From an uncultured Lachnospiraceae bacterium (lineage in GTDB: Bacteria > Bacillota > Clostridia > Lachnospirales > Lachnospiraceae): a DNA stretch of 59,893 bases. The notes under the pieces are model-generated. The model searched no databases and was not told where the DNA came from. It saw only the letters and a program-made list of their open reading frames with translations. Positions within the stretch are counted from its first letter, which is position 1; each line of letters opens with the position of its first letter. Below, piece by piece: positions 51,957 through 59,893 of the stretch. The position numbers and the translations under genes were made by a program. The DNA lies in NCBI GenBank assembly GCA_900553355.1, contig USDK01000008.1:1-59893 (forward strand), given 5' to 3'.

Positions 51957-53822
51957 ATGAGAAAACTGGCATTAAACGATGAAATATTATTGAAGATCGA
52001 GAAACCTGCCCGGTATATCGGGGGTGAGGTGAACTCGGTAATAAAAGACAAGGAAAAGGTGGATATCCGTTTCGCCATGTGTTTTCCGGACGTCTATGAG
52101 ATTGGCATGTCCCATCTGGGAATCCAGATTCTGTACGACATGTTTAACCGGAGAAAAGATGTCTGGTGCGAACGGGTATATTCACCCTGGGTGGATCTTG
52201 ACAAGGTCATGAGAGAGGAGGACATCCCTTTGTTTGCTCTGGAATCCCAGGATCCGGTGAAGGATTTTGATTTTCTGGGAATTACGATCCAATATGAGAT
52301 GTGCTACACTAACATCCTGCAGGTTCTGGATCTTTCGGGGATCCCCCTGGATGCAGAAGAACGGACCTGGGAGGATCCCATCGTGATCGGCGGAGGTCCC
52401 TGTACTTATAACCCGGAGCCGCTGGCAGAGTTTTTTGACTTGTTCTATATCGGAGAAGGAGAGACGGTTTATGACCGTCTGTTTGAAGTGTACAAGAAGA
52501 ACCGTGCAGGAGGTGGTTCCAGACAGGATTTCCTGGAGGCTGCAGCTGAGATTGAGGGGATCTATGTTCCGTCATTTTATGAAACCAGATATAATGAGGA
52601 TGGGACGATCCGGTCTTTTGATCCGGTTAATCCTCATGCAAAGCAAAAGATCCACAAACAGGTGGTCATGGATATGAAAGAGACAACATATCCGGAAAAA
52701 CCGGTGGTGCCGTTTATCAAGGTGACACAGGACCGGGTGGTACTGGAGATCATGCGGGGCTGTATCAGGGGATGCCGGTTCTGCCAGGCGGGAATGCTGT
52801 ACCGGCCTACCAGAGAGCGTGATGTGGAAGTTTTGAAGAAGTATGCTTATCAGATGCTGAAAAACACTGGACATGAGGAGATCTCCTTAAGTTCCTTAAG
52901 CTCCAGCGACTACAGTCAGCTGAAAGAGCTGGTTACTTTTCTGATTGAGGAGTTTCATGGAAAAGGGATCAATATCTCTCTTCCTTCTCTCAGAATTGAT
53001 GCGTTTTCGCTGGACGTCATGGAAAAAGTACAGGATGTCCGGAAAAGCAGCCTGACTTTTGCACCGGAAGCAGGATCACAGCGGATGCGGAATGTGATCA
53101 ACAAAGGTCTCACCGAGGAAATGATTCTTGACGGAGCCGGACAGGCCTTCGAGGGAGGATGGAATAAGGTGAAGCTTTATTTTATGCTGGGACTTCCGGG
53201 GGAGACGGAGGAAGATATGCGTGCCATTCCGGAACTGGCGGATAAGATTGCAAGACGCTATTATGAAATCCCGAAGGATCAGCGAAATGGAAAATGTCAG
53301 ATCACTACCAGCACCTCCTTTTTTATCCCTAAACCATTTACTCCTTTTCAGTGGGCGAAAATGTATACGAATGAGGAATATATCGCGAAAGCGGCAGTTG
53401 TAAAACATGCCTTTTCAGACCAGCTGAACAGAAAAAGCCTGAAATATCACTGGCACGATGCCGAGGTGACAGTCCTGGAAGGAGTGCTGGCAAGGGGCGA
53501 CCGGAAGACGGGGAAAGTAATCCGTGAGGCATACCGTCTGGGGTGCCTTTATGATTCCTGGGGTGATCTGTTCGACAATGAGAAGTGGATGCAGGCCTTC
53601 AAAAATACAGGGACAGACATTGCATTTTACAATCAGAGAGAACGGTCGCTGGACGAGATTTTTCCATGGGATTTTATTGATATCGGCGTAACCAAATCGT
53701 TCCTTAAGAAGGAATGGGAGCGCGCCATGAAGGGAGAAGTGACGCCGAACTGCCGGATGCAGTGTTCCGGATGTGGTGTGGCAAAGTGGAAAGGAGGCGT
53801 TTGTATTGAAGGCAAGAATTAA
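51957..53822 (+). CDS. TIGR03960 family B12-binding radical SAM protein
   Basis: A 621-residue protein with an N-terminal cobalamin-binding-like domain (FPDVYEIGMSHLGIQILYD in part), the radical SAM cluster motif CIRGCRFC near residue 270, and a C-terminal TRAM-less extension ending in CRMQCSGCGVAKW, which may hold a second metal site. The family is nearly always next to the DUF2344 protein that follows. The reaction is unknown. ATG at 51957 follows GAGAGAGGG. Confidence 0.92.
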   Translation: MRKLALNDEILLKIEKPARYIGGEVNSVIKDKEKVDIRFAMCFPDVYEIGMSHLGIQILYDMFNRRKDVWCERVYSPWVDLDKVMREEDIPLFALESQDPVKDFDFLGITIQYEMCYTNILQVLDLSGIPLDAEERTWEDPIVIGGGPCTYNPEPLAEFFDLFYIGEGETVYDRLFEVYKKNRAGGGSRQDFLEAAAEIEGIYVPSFYETRYNEDGTIRSFDPVNPHAKQKIHKQVVMDMKETTYPEKPVVPFIKVTQDRVVLEIMRGCIRGCRFCQAGMLYRPTRERDVEVLKKYAYQMLKNTGHEEISLSSLSSSDYSQLKELVTFLIEEFHGKGINISLPSLRIDAFSLDVMEKVQDVRKSSLTFAPEAGSQRMRNVINKGLTEEMILDGAGQAFEGGWNKVKLYFMLGLPGETEEDMRAIPELADKIARRYYEIPKDQRNGKCQITTSTSFFIPKPFTPFQWAKMYTNEEYIAKAAVVKHAFSDQLNRKSLKYHWHDAEVTVLEGVLARGDRKTGKVIREAYRLGCLYDSWGDLFDNEKWMQAFKNTGTDIAFYNQRERSLDEIFPWDFIDIGVTKSFLKKEWERAMKGEVTPNCRMQCSGCGVAKWKGGVCIEGKN

Positions 53823-54543
53823 ATTTCGGAAATACGGGGTCATGCGTTTCATCGGACATCTGGATGTCATGCGCTATTTTCAGAAAGCTATGCGCCGCGC
53901 TGATATTCCCATCGCATTTACCAGCGGATACAGTCCGCACATGATCATGTCCTTCGCACAGCCTCTTGGCATCGGGATTACCAGCGATGGAGAATACCTG
54001 GACATCGAACTTACAAAGGCTGTTGCCTCAGACGAAGCGGTAAGAAGGCTGAATCAGGTAATGGTAGAAGGGATAGATGTAGTGAGCTTCGTGCAGATTT
54101 CTGAGGATAAAAAAGACAGCGGCATGACAATCGTAGCTGCGGCGGCATATGAGATTTCCATGCTCCGGTCTTCAAAATCCATGTATGAGACGCTTCCGGT
54201 TCCGGAGGAATGGAGTACAGGCCTTACAGCCTTTCTGGGGCAGGACAATCTGACCGTGCTGAAAAAAACAAAGCGAAGCGAACGGGAAGTAAATATTCGT
54301 CCGATGATCTACCAGATGGAGATTACTGACAGCCGGATCCGGATGTTCCTTGCGGCCGGCAGCGAAGAGAATCTGAAACCGGATCTTGTCATGGATACCT
54401 TTCTTAAAAATATGGGACTTGAGCCAGAAAGGCACCCTTACCATGTACATCGTCTGGATCTCTACGCAAAAGCTCCGGAAGGCAGATATCTTCCGCTGGA
54501 AGCTTTGGGAGATATCATTGCAGGATCTTCGGAAATGATGTAA
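53806..54543 (+). CDS. TIGR03936 / DUF2344 family protein
   Basis: A 245-residue protein with KARIKFRKYGVMRFIGHLD, AFTSGYSPHMIMSFAQPLGIG in part, and a C-terminal RLDLYAK. It is the standard partner of the TIGR03960 radical SAM protein. The TTG at 53806 is chosen because AAGGAGG lies 8 bases upstream, within the end of the preceding gene (17-base overlap). Function is unknown; a link to RNA or ribosome modification is only suggested by usual neighbours. Confidence 0.92.
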   Translation: MKARIKFRKYGVMRFIGHLDVMRYFQKAMRRADIPIAFTSGYSPHMIMSFAQPLGIGITSDGEYLDIELTKAVASDEAVRRLNQVMVEGIDVVSFVQISEDKKDSGMTIVAAAAYEISMLRSSKSMYETLPVPEEWSTGLTAFLGQDNLTVLKKTKRSEREVNIRPMIYQMEITDSRIRMFLAAGSEENLKPDLVMDTFLKNMGLEPERHPYHVHRLDLYAKAPEGRYLPLEALGDIIAGSSEMM

Positions 54544-54585
54544 AATAAAACACGAGTGAATTGCAGTTTGGAGGATGACAGAAGA

Positions 54586-55920
54586 ATGATAAAAGTTGTA
54601 AAGTTTGGCGGAAGTTCTCTGGCAGATGCCGCCCAGTTCCAGAAGGTGGGACGGATCATCAGAAAGGATGCAGACAGAAGATACGTGGTTCCTTCTGCTC
54701 CGGGGAAACGTACACCGGATGATACAAAGGTAACGGACATGTTGTATGGCTGCTATAAGGCGGCCATTATGGAGGAAGAGGACTGCGAAGAAGAATTTGA
54801 GGCGTACCTGTCCAGGATCAGGGAGCGGTATGATGAGATTATAAGCGGACTTGGATTATCTCTGGATCTGAGCGGAGAATTCAAGGTGATCCGGGAGAAC
54901 TTTATGAAAAAGACCGGAAGAGATTATGCTGCATCCAGAGGCGAATATCTGAACGGACGGATCATGGCCGAATATCTGGGATATACATTTATCGATGCAG
55001 CGGATGTGATCTTTTTTGATGAAGACGGTAATTTTGATGCAGAAAAGACAGACCAGGTGCTGGGAAAGGTGCTTGCCGAGACTGAACGGGCAGTTATTCC
55101 TGGATTCTACGGGTCAATGCCGGACGGCTCTGTTAAAACCTTCTCAAGAGGCGGCTCAGATATCACTGGTTCTATCGTGGCAAAAGCGGTCCATGCAGAT
55201 ATGTATGAAAACTGGACGGATGTGTCCGGCTTTTTGATCGCTGATCCAAGGATCATACAGAATCCGAAAGCTATTGATGTGATTACATACCGGGAACTCC
55301 GCGAATTATCCTATATGGGAGCAACGGTACTCCATGAGGACGCGATTTTTCCGGTGCGCAGAGAGGGAATCCCGATCAATATCCGGAATACCAACATTCC
55401 GGAAGATAAAGGAACGCTGATTGTGGAAAGCACTTGCAGAAAGCCAAGATTTGTCATTACGGGGATTGCCGGGAAGAAGGATTTTGCCTCGATCACTGTT
55501 GAGAAGGCTATGATGAATTCGGAGGTTGGTTTCTGTAAAAAAGTACTGGAAGTCTTTGCAGATAATGGGATTTCAATCGAGCATATGCCTTCAGGAATTG
55601 ATACGCTGACCATTTTTGTCCATCAGGATGAGTTTGAAGAAAAAGAGCAGAAAGTAATCGCCGGGATCCACCGTGCGGTAGAGCCGGATTTTCTTGAACT
55701 GGAATCAGATCTGGCGCTGATTGCTGTGGTGGGAAGGGGAATGCGTGCGACCAGAGGCACATCCGGACGCATTTTCTCAGCACTTGCCCATGCGAATGTC
55801 AATGTAAAGATGATCGACCAGGGTTCCAGTGAGCTCAATATCATCATCGGTGTCCGCAATCACGACTTTAATGATGCGATTCGCGCGATTTACGATATTT
55901 TTGTAAAAACCATGCTTTAA
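54586..55920 (+). CDS. lysC: Aspartate kinase
   Basis: Aspartokinase starts lysine, threonine, methionine and diaminopimelate synthesis. The 444-residue product has KFGGSSLADA at the N terminus, FSRGGSDITGSI, and two C-terminal ACT domains (VEKAMMNSEVGF; VVGRGMRATRGT; QGSSELNIIIGV), which bind end-product amino acids. It occupies the position where ribonuclease G usually lies between DUF2344 and rplU. Confidence 0.95.
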   Translation: MIKVVKFGGSSLADAAQFQKVGRIIRKDADRRYVVPSAPGKRTPDDTKVTDMLYGCYKAAIMEEEDCEEEFEAYLSRIRERYDEIISGLGLSLDLSGEFKVIRENFMKKTGRDYAASRGEYLNGRIMAEYLGYTFIDAADVIFFDEDGNFDAEKTDQVLGKVLAETERAVIPGFYGSMPDGSVKTFSRGGSDITGSIVAKAVHADMYENWTDVSGFLIADPRIIQNPKAIDVITYRELRELSYMGATVLHEDAIFPVRREGIPINIRNTNIPEDKGTLIVESTCRKPRFVITGIAGKKDFASITVEKAMMNSEVGFCKKVLEVFADNGISIEHMPSGIDTLTIFVHQDEFEEKEQKVIAGIHRAVEPDFLELESDLALIAVVGRGMRATRGTSGRIFSALAHANVNVKMIDQGSSELNIIIGVRNHDFNDAIRAIYDIFVKTML

Positions 55921-55947
55921 GAGAAAGCAAGATTAGGGGAGAGTTTT

Positions 55948-56373
55948 ATGAACATTTTGTTTTTCTTAAGACCGAAGAGTGAGGTGGCGTATATCTATGA
56001 CTATCACACTCTCCGCCAGGCGCTGGAGATCATGGAATACCATAAGTATTCTTCGGTGCCGATCTTGAACAGGGAAGGAAAATACGTAGGGACGATCACG
56101 GAAGGAGATCTTCTGTGGTCGCTGAAAAAAAGGAATCTGCTGAATCTGAAGGATGCCGAAGATATCAGTATCATGAAGATTGAGCGGCGGATGGATTATC
56201 TGTGTGTGTCTGCGGAGTCTGATATGGAAGATCTGATCGAACGGGCTATGGAACAGAATTTTGTGCCGGTGGTGGACGATCAGTCCCATTTTATCGGGAT
56301 CATTACCAGACGGGACATCATCGGATACTGTTATGACAAGATAAAGGAGTGCGAAAAGTGTCATGATCATTGA
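55948..56373 (+). CDS. CBS-domain protein
   Basis: A 141-residue protein made of two CBS motifs (about residues 8-60 and 75-135), with SSVPILNREGKYVGTITEGDLL and FVPVVDDQSHFIGIITRRDII in parts. CBS pairs bind adenine nucleotides or other ligands. It has no other domain. It lies between lysC and an amidohydrolase, overlapping the latter by 11 bases. The ligand is unknown. Confidence 0.88.
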   Translation: MNILFFLRPKSEVAYIYDYHTLRQALEIMEYHKYSSVPILNREGKYVGTITEGDLLWSLKKRNLLNLKDAEDISIMKIERRMDYLCVSAESDMEDLIERAMEQNFVPVVDDQSHFIGIITRRDIIGYCYDKIKECEKCHDH

Positions 56374-57160
56374 CTTTCATACCCATATATTCCCGGAAAA
56401 GATTGCAAAAAAGACACTGGATTTCCTGGCAGAGATCTGTAAGACCAAACCTTATACGGAAGGAACCGGAGAAGATCTGAACCGGTCAGAGCGCAAGGCA
56501 GGCGTAGACTTGTCTGTGGCGCTTCCGGCAGTGACAAAGCCCTCCCAGGTGGATTCCATCAACCGGTTTGTACTTGGATTTCAGGAAGGACCGATCCTGT
56601 CTTTTGGAGGAATCCATCCGGAATGTGAAAATTATAAAGAGATACTAAAGGGACTCAAAGATGCCGGGGTCAAAGGTGTTAAGCTGCATCCGGATTATCA
56701 GGATACTTATTTTAATGACATCCGTTATAAACGGATCGTGTCCTATGCATCGGAGCTGGGACTGATCATCAGCGTTCATGCAGGGGTAGATCCGAAGTGT
56801 CCGGAAGATATCCATTGTACTCCAAAGATGGCTCTGGAAGTCATCCGTGAGACGCAGCCCGAAAAGCTTGTGCTGGCACATCTTGGAGGGAACATGTGCT
56901 GGGATGAGGTGGAGGAATATCTGACGGGACAGCCGGTTTATTTTGATACGGCCTATATTCTCGGCCTGGTGCCCGAGGAACAGTTCCTGCGTATCGTTCG
57001 TAATCACGGTGCAGATAAGATCTTGTTTGGCACAGATTCCCCATGGGCCGGACAAAAAGAATTTGTCCGGTATCTGAAGGAGTGTCCTCTGACGGAAGAG
57101 GAGCGGCAGTTGATTTTTTTCGGCAATGCGCTGAAGCTTCTGGAATTATCGGATTTTTAA
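56363..57160 (+). CDS. Amidohydrolase family protein (amidohydrolase 2)
   Basis: A 265-residue TIM-barrel metal hydrolase with FHTHIFPEK at the N terminus, GVKLHPDYQ, VLAHLGGN, and FGTDSPW, which supply the metal ligands. It resembles the ACMSD/amidohydrolase-2 group. The substrate is unknown. It overlaps the CBS gene by 11 bases. Confidence 0.88.
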   Translation: MIIDFHTHIFPEKIAKKTLDFLAEICKTKPYTEGTGEDLNRSERKAGVDLSVALPAVTKPSQVDSINRFVLGFQEGPILSFGGIHPECENYKEILKGLKDAGVKGVKLHPDYQDTYFNDIRYKRIVSYASELGLIISVHAGVDPKCPEDIHCTPKMALEVIRETQPEKLVLAHLGGNMCWDEVEEYLTGQPVYFDTAYILGLVPEEQFLRIVRNHGADKILFGTDSPWAGQKEFVRYLKECPLTEEERQLIFFGNALKLLELSDF

Positions 57161-57178
57161 TTTTTTTGGAAAAACAAC

Positions 57179-57207
57179 TTGTAATACGGTGGTTCTTGTG
57201 CTATTAT
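57179..57207 (+). promoter_or_regulatory. Sigma-A-type promoter of the rplU-prp-rpmA operon
   Basis: TTGTAA at 57179-57184, a 17-base spacer, and TATTAT at 57202-57207 preceded by TGC (extended -10). It gives a leader of about 75 bases. Confidence 0.65.
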
Positions 57208-57211
57208 ATTA

Positions 57212-57288
57212 CAGTATGCCGCACAATGAGGTTTTTAAAGTCTGGAAACAGACACCGTAGTTGGCGAGTAATGATAATAGGAGGTGCC
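57212..57288 (+). ncRNA. Probable L21 leader (ribosomal protein autoregulatory RNA)
   Basis: The leader contains nested pairing: GCC (57218-57220) with GGC (57263-57265), GGT (57230-57232) with ACC (57254-57256), and a perfect GTCTG-GAAA-CAGAC hairpin (57240-57253). It lies directly upstream of rplU in the place where Firmicutes carry the L21 leader. Identity is inferred from position and structure; a covariance search was not run. Confidence 0.6.
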
Positions 57289-57290
57289 AT

Positions 57291-57599
57291 ATGTACGCGA
57301 TTATAGCAACAGGTGGTAAACAGTACAAAGTAGCCGAAGGCGATATCATTAAAGTAGAAAAGCTTGGTGTAGAAGCCGGAGAGACTTATACATTCGACCA
57401 GGTGCTTGCAGTAAGCGATAACGGTCTGAAGATCGGAAATCCGACTGTAGAAGGAGCGACCGTTGAGGCTTCTGTTGTGGAAAACGGAAAAGCGAAGAAA
57501 GTCATTGTTTACAAGTTTAAGAGAAAAACTGGATACCATAAGAAAAATGGTCACAGACAGCAGTATACCGCTGTAAAGATCAACAAGATCAATGCTTAA
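57291..57599 (+). CDS. rplU: 50S ribosomal protein L21
   Basis: The 102-residue product starts YAIIATGGKQYKVAEGD and has the L21 C-terminal KRKTGYHKKNGHRQQYTAVKI. The ATG at 57291 follows AGGAGG. It starts the conserved rplU-prp-rpmA operon. Confidence 0.98.
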   Translation: MYAIIATGGKQYKVAEGDIIKVEKLGVEAGETYTFDQVLAVSDNGLKIGNPTVEGATVEASVVENGKAKKVIVYKFKRKTGYHKKNGHRQQYTAVKINKINA

Positions 57600-57617
57600 T
57601 TTTCTGGAGAGTATCCA

Positions 57618-57959
57618 ATGATCCATGTAACCATCTATCAGAACAAAAAGGGTGAATATACCGGATTTTCCGCCACAGGACATGCCGGATATGCCAAAGC
57701 CGGAGAAGATATTGTGTGTGCGGCAGCATCCGTACTGATGATCAATACGGTCAATGCACTGGAGATTTATGCAGGCGCAGAAGTATCTGTTTTTGGAGAA
57801 GAAGCAGAAGGGATTCTGAATGCAAGGATTGTCAGCAGTCCGGGGAAAGAGACACAGCTTTTGATGAAGACAATGGTCTTAGGTCTGACACAGATGGAAG
57901 ATGACGAGAACTATGCAGAATATATTGATTTAACATTCGAGGAGGTGCAGCAACCATGA
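57618..57959 (+). CDS. prp: Ribosomal-processing cysteine protease Prp
   Basis: Prp removes the N-terminal extension of L27 in Firmicutes. The 113-residue product has the catalytic His22 in ATGHAGY and Cys34 in DIVCAAAS, the same numbers as in the Staphylococcus aureus enzyme. It lies between rplU and rpmA and overlaps its substrate gene by 4 bases. Confidence 0.95.
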   Translation: MIHVTIYQNKKGEYTGFSATGHAGYAKAGEDIVCAAASVLMINTVNALEIYAGAEVSVFGEEAEGILNARIVSSPGKETQLLMKTMVLGLTQMEDDENYAEYIDLTFEEVQQP

Positions 57960-58243
57960 TGAAATTAAACCTTCAGTATTTCGCTCATAAAAAAGGTGTT
58001 GGTTCTACAAAGAACGGAAGAGATTCTGAGTCCAAGAGACTTGGCGCAAAGAGAGCGGACGGACAGTTTGTTAAGGCTGGCAACATTCTCTACAGACAGC
58101 GCGGAACCAAGATCCACCCAGGTGTAAATGTAGGACGCGGCGGCGACGATACATTATTCGCACTGGTGGACGGTGTTGTAAGATTTGAGAGAAAAGGAAG
58201 AGATAAGAAACAGGTTTCTATCTATCCGGTAGCAGCTGAGTAA
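57956..58243 (+). CDS. rpmA: 50S ribosomal protein L27 with Prp-cleaved extension
   Basis: The 95-residue product has the N-terminal extension MMKLNLQYF followed by AHKKGVGSTKNGRDSES. Prp is expected to cut after F9, exposing the N terminus that reaches the peptidyl transferase centre. The rest is typical L27 (LGAKRADGQF, RQRGTKIHPG). A terminator follows. Confidence 0.98.
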   Translation: MMKLNLQYFAHKKGVGSTKNGRDSESKRLGAKRADGQFVKAGNILYRQRGTKIHPGVNVGRGGDDTLFALVDGVVRFERKGRDKKQVSIYPVAAE

Positions 58244-58255
58244 TCAGGGTATCAT

Positions 58256-58304
58256 AAGAGTGTTGCGTGAGGACTGGAGACAGTTGAATGCAGCACTCTT
58301 TTTT
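58256..58304 (+). terminator. Rho-independent terminator after rpmA, interlocked with the obgE promoter
   Basis: AAGAGTGTTGC (58256-58266) pairs with GCAGCACTCTT (58290-58300) with one T-G pair, around a 23-base loop, followed by TTTT. The loop contains the -35 of the obgE promoter, and the 3' arm fills its spacer. Confidence 0.75.
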
Positions 58305-58312
58305 GGTATACT
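58284..58312 (+). promoter_or_regulatory. Sigma-A-type promoter of obgE
   Basis: TTGAAT at 58284-58289 and TATACT at 58307-58312, 17 bases apart, with TGG before the -10 (extended). It overlaps the preceding terminator. Confidence 0.65.
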
Positions 58313-58347
58313 GATGGAAGTATAATGTTTATGGAAAGGAAAATGCC

Positions 58348-59631
58348 ATGTTTGCAGACAGAGCAAAGATTTTGATCAGATCAGGAAAAGGCGGAGACGG
58401 ACACGTAAGCTTCCGCCGGGAGCTCTATGTTCCAAACGGCGGTCCGGACGGCGGAGACGGCGGACGCGGCGGTGATGTGATTTTTGAAGTAGATGAGGGC
58501 TTAAATACGCTCCAGGATTTCCGCCACCGCAGAAAGTTTGCGGCCAAAGACGGAGAGCCGGGAGGTAAACGCAGATGCCACGGAAAAGACGCTGATGACA
58601 TCGTACTGAAGGTGCCGGAGGGGACGGTGGTCAAGGAAGCTGAGTCCGGGAAGGTCATTGCGGATATGTCCGGTGAAAACAGAAGACAGGTGGTTTTAAA
58701 GGGCGGAAAAGGCGGCCTTGGAAACCAGCATTTTGCAACGGCGACTATGCAGATTCCCAAGTATGCCCAGCCGGGCCAGCCTTCCAGGGAGCTGTGGGTG
58801 CAGCTGGAGTTAAAGGTGATTGCAGATGTGGGACTGATCGGCTTCCCGAATGTAGGGAAATCTACCTTTCTTTCCAGAGTTACAAATGCCAGGCCCAAAA
58901 TCGCTAACTATCATTTTACAACGTTGAATCCGAATCTGGGGGTTGTGGACCTTGCAGATGGAAGAGGATTTGTGATTGCCGATATCCCGGGACTGATCGA
59001 GGGAGCTTCAGAAGGGCTGGGACTTGGACATGAGTTTTTGAGACATATTGAGCGGACGAAGCTGATGATCCATGTGGTCGATGCGGCCGGTACAGAAGGC
59101 CGTGATCCGGTGGAAGACGTCTATAAGATCAATGCGGAGCTTGAGGCCTATAATCCTGAGATTTCCAGGCGCCCTCAGGTGATTGCCGCCAATAAGACAG
59201 ATGCGATTTATACGGAGGGAGAAGATCCTGTTGAACGCCTGAAAAAGGAATTTGAACCTAAGGGATACCGGGTATTTCCAATCTCCGGTGTTACAGGTGA
59301 AGGGATCCAGGAGCTTTTGTACTATGTATCTGATCAGCTGTCTAAGATGGATCAGGAACCGGTAGTATTTCAGCAGGAATATTTCCCGGAGGAGGAGCTT
59401 CTCTACGAAAATCTTCCGTATACGGTAACAAAAGAAGATGACGTATATGTGGTAGAAGGCCCGAAGATCGAAAAGATGCTTGGGTATACCAATCTGGATT
59501 CGGAAAAAGGATTTACCTTCTTCCAGAAATTCTTAAAGGATACAGGAATCCTGGACGAGCTGGAAGAGGCGGGGATCCAGGAGGGTGATACAGTCCGTAT
59601 GTATGGACTGCAGTTCGATTATTATAAATAA
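58348..59631 (+). CDS. obgE: GTPase ObgE
   Basis: Obg is an essential GTPase in 50S ribosome assembly and stress control. The 427-residue product has the glycine-rich Obg domain (RSGKGGDGHVSFRRE, residues 10-24, to about 158), the G domain with GFPNVGKSTFLS near 168 and DIPGLIEGASEG, and a C-terminal OCT domain. It follows rplU-prp-rpmA, as in most Firmicutes. Confidence 0.98.
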   Translation: MFADRAKILIRSGKGGDGHVSFRRELYVPNGGPDGGDGGRGGDVIFEVDEGLNTLQDFRHRRKFAAKDGEPGGKRRCHGKDADDIVLKVPEGTVVKEAESGKVIADMSGENRRQVVLKGGKGGLGNQHFATATMQIPKYAQPGQPSRELWVQLELKVIADVGLIGFPNVGKSTFLSRVTNARPKIANYHFTTLNPNLGVVDLADGRGFVIADIPGLIEGASEGLGLGHEFLRHIERTKLMIHVVDAAGTEGRDPVEDVYKINAELEAYNPEISRRPQVIAANKTDAIYTEGEDPVERLKKEFEPKGYRVFPISGVTGEGIQELLYYVSDQLSKMDQEPVVFQQEYFPEEELLYENLPYTVTKEDDVYVVEGPKIEKMLGYTNLDSEKGFTFFQKFLKDTGILDELEEAGIQEGDTVRMYGLQFDYYK

Positions 59632-59643
59632 GGAGTTTGTACG

Positions 59644-59893
59644 ATGACGACAAAGCAAAGAGCATATTTAAAGAGTCTGGCCATGACCATGGACCCCATC
59701 TTCCAGATCGGGAAAAACAGTATGACGCCAGAGCTTACAAAGGCTGTTCAGGAAGCTCTGGATGCCAGAGAACTGATCAAGATCAGTGTTTTAAAAAACT
59801 GTGCCGATGATCCCCGGGCGCTGGCAGAGATGATCGCTGAGCGCACCCATTCCCAGGTTGTACAGGTGATCGGAAAAAAGATCGTTCTGTATA
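59644..59893 (+). CDS. yhbY: YhbY family RNA-binding protein (CRS1-YhbY), partial
   Basis: The first 83 codons of a YhbY protein: MTTKQRAYLKSLAMTMDPIF, QIGKNSMTPELTKAV, and VVQVIGKKIVLY. The family has a KH-like fold and associates with pre-50S ribosomes. It is cut off by the window end; normal length is about 95-100 residues. It lies just after obgE, the usual order. Confidence 0.93.
   Translation, partial: MTTKQRAYLKSLAMTMDPIFQIGKNSMTPELTKAVQEALDARELIKISVLKNCADDPRALAEMIAERTHSQVVQVIGKKIVLY

Noticed and set aside
1..59893. CRISPR array, tRNA, rRNA or insertion sequence
   Set aside because: Read through the window for repeats with regular spacing, clover-leaf ends and transposase motifs; none were found.

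Overview
This window looks like chromosomal core DNA from a spore-forming Clostridia, most likely a Lachnospiraceae. The evidence is a complete spoIIIAA-AH operon, spoIVB next to spo0A, a YlbJ-type sporulation gene, moderate GC, strong AGGAGG-type ribosome binding sites with many GTG/TTG starts, and gene orders typical of the group. No rRNA, tRNA, insertion sequence, prophage or CRISPR array was seen. Almost everything is on the + strand; only maf and the ylbJ-like gene are on the - strand. No gene-free stretch exceeds 300 bases. The longest gaps (about 110-170 bases) hold terminators, promoters, a probable L21 leader and one small decayed-looking patch near 51.5 kb.

Layout. 1-5 kb: terminator of an upstream unit, a sigma-E-like promoter, then the forespore-engulfment channel operon spoIIIAA-AH. 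5-6.7 kb: prfC. 6.7-15.6 kb: a long unit asp23-nusB-xseA-xseB-ispA-dxs-tlyA-nadK-argR-recN. It follows the Bacillus subtilis order but lacks accBC/folD and gains nadK. 15.6-17.6 kb: spoIVB and spo0A, with Spo0A-box-like sites between them. 17.7-25.7 kb: glgA, a methionine block (metF, a free-standing MetH activation protein, a MetH lacking that domain), asnA and a group-B-like [FeFe] hydrogenase. 25.7-35.9 kb: alaS, rpsU, a class III aminotransferase, maf(-), a pentapeptide-repeat protein with an ABC-class ATPase, rsmD-coaD, a coiled-coil protein and ylbJ(-). 36-38.3 kb: pepD and an M23 peptidase. 38.3-45.9 kb: a tightly overlapping RNA-modification/repair run (RsmF-like, RsuA/RluB-like, HAD, YgiQ radical SAM, SDR, membrane protein, RluA-like, recU). 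45.9-51.1 kb: hisZ-hisG-hisD-hisB-hisIE, where the last gene carries a degenerate HisF-like domain. 51.9-59.9 kb: the TIGR03960/DUF2344 pair, aspartokinase, CBS protein, amidohydrolase, then rplU-prp-rpmA, obgE and a yhbY gene cut by the window end.

How the genes work together. The sporulation genes form one developmental module: Spo0A is the master regulator, SpoIIIA builds the mother cell-forespore channel and SpoIVB is the forespore signal protease. Prp and the N-terminally extended L27 form a processing pair. MetF supplies methyl-tetrahydrofolate to the split MetH. HisZ and short HisG form a two-subunit ATP phosphoribosyltransferase. No clearly new multi-gene system stands out. The points most worth checking are three places where a terminator hairpin and the next gene's promoter are interlocked with the same geometry, the catalytically dead-looking HisF-like domain fused to HisIE, the Cys-rich split MetH activation protein, the lone group-B hydrogenase, and the pentapeptide/ABC-class ATPase pair.
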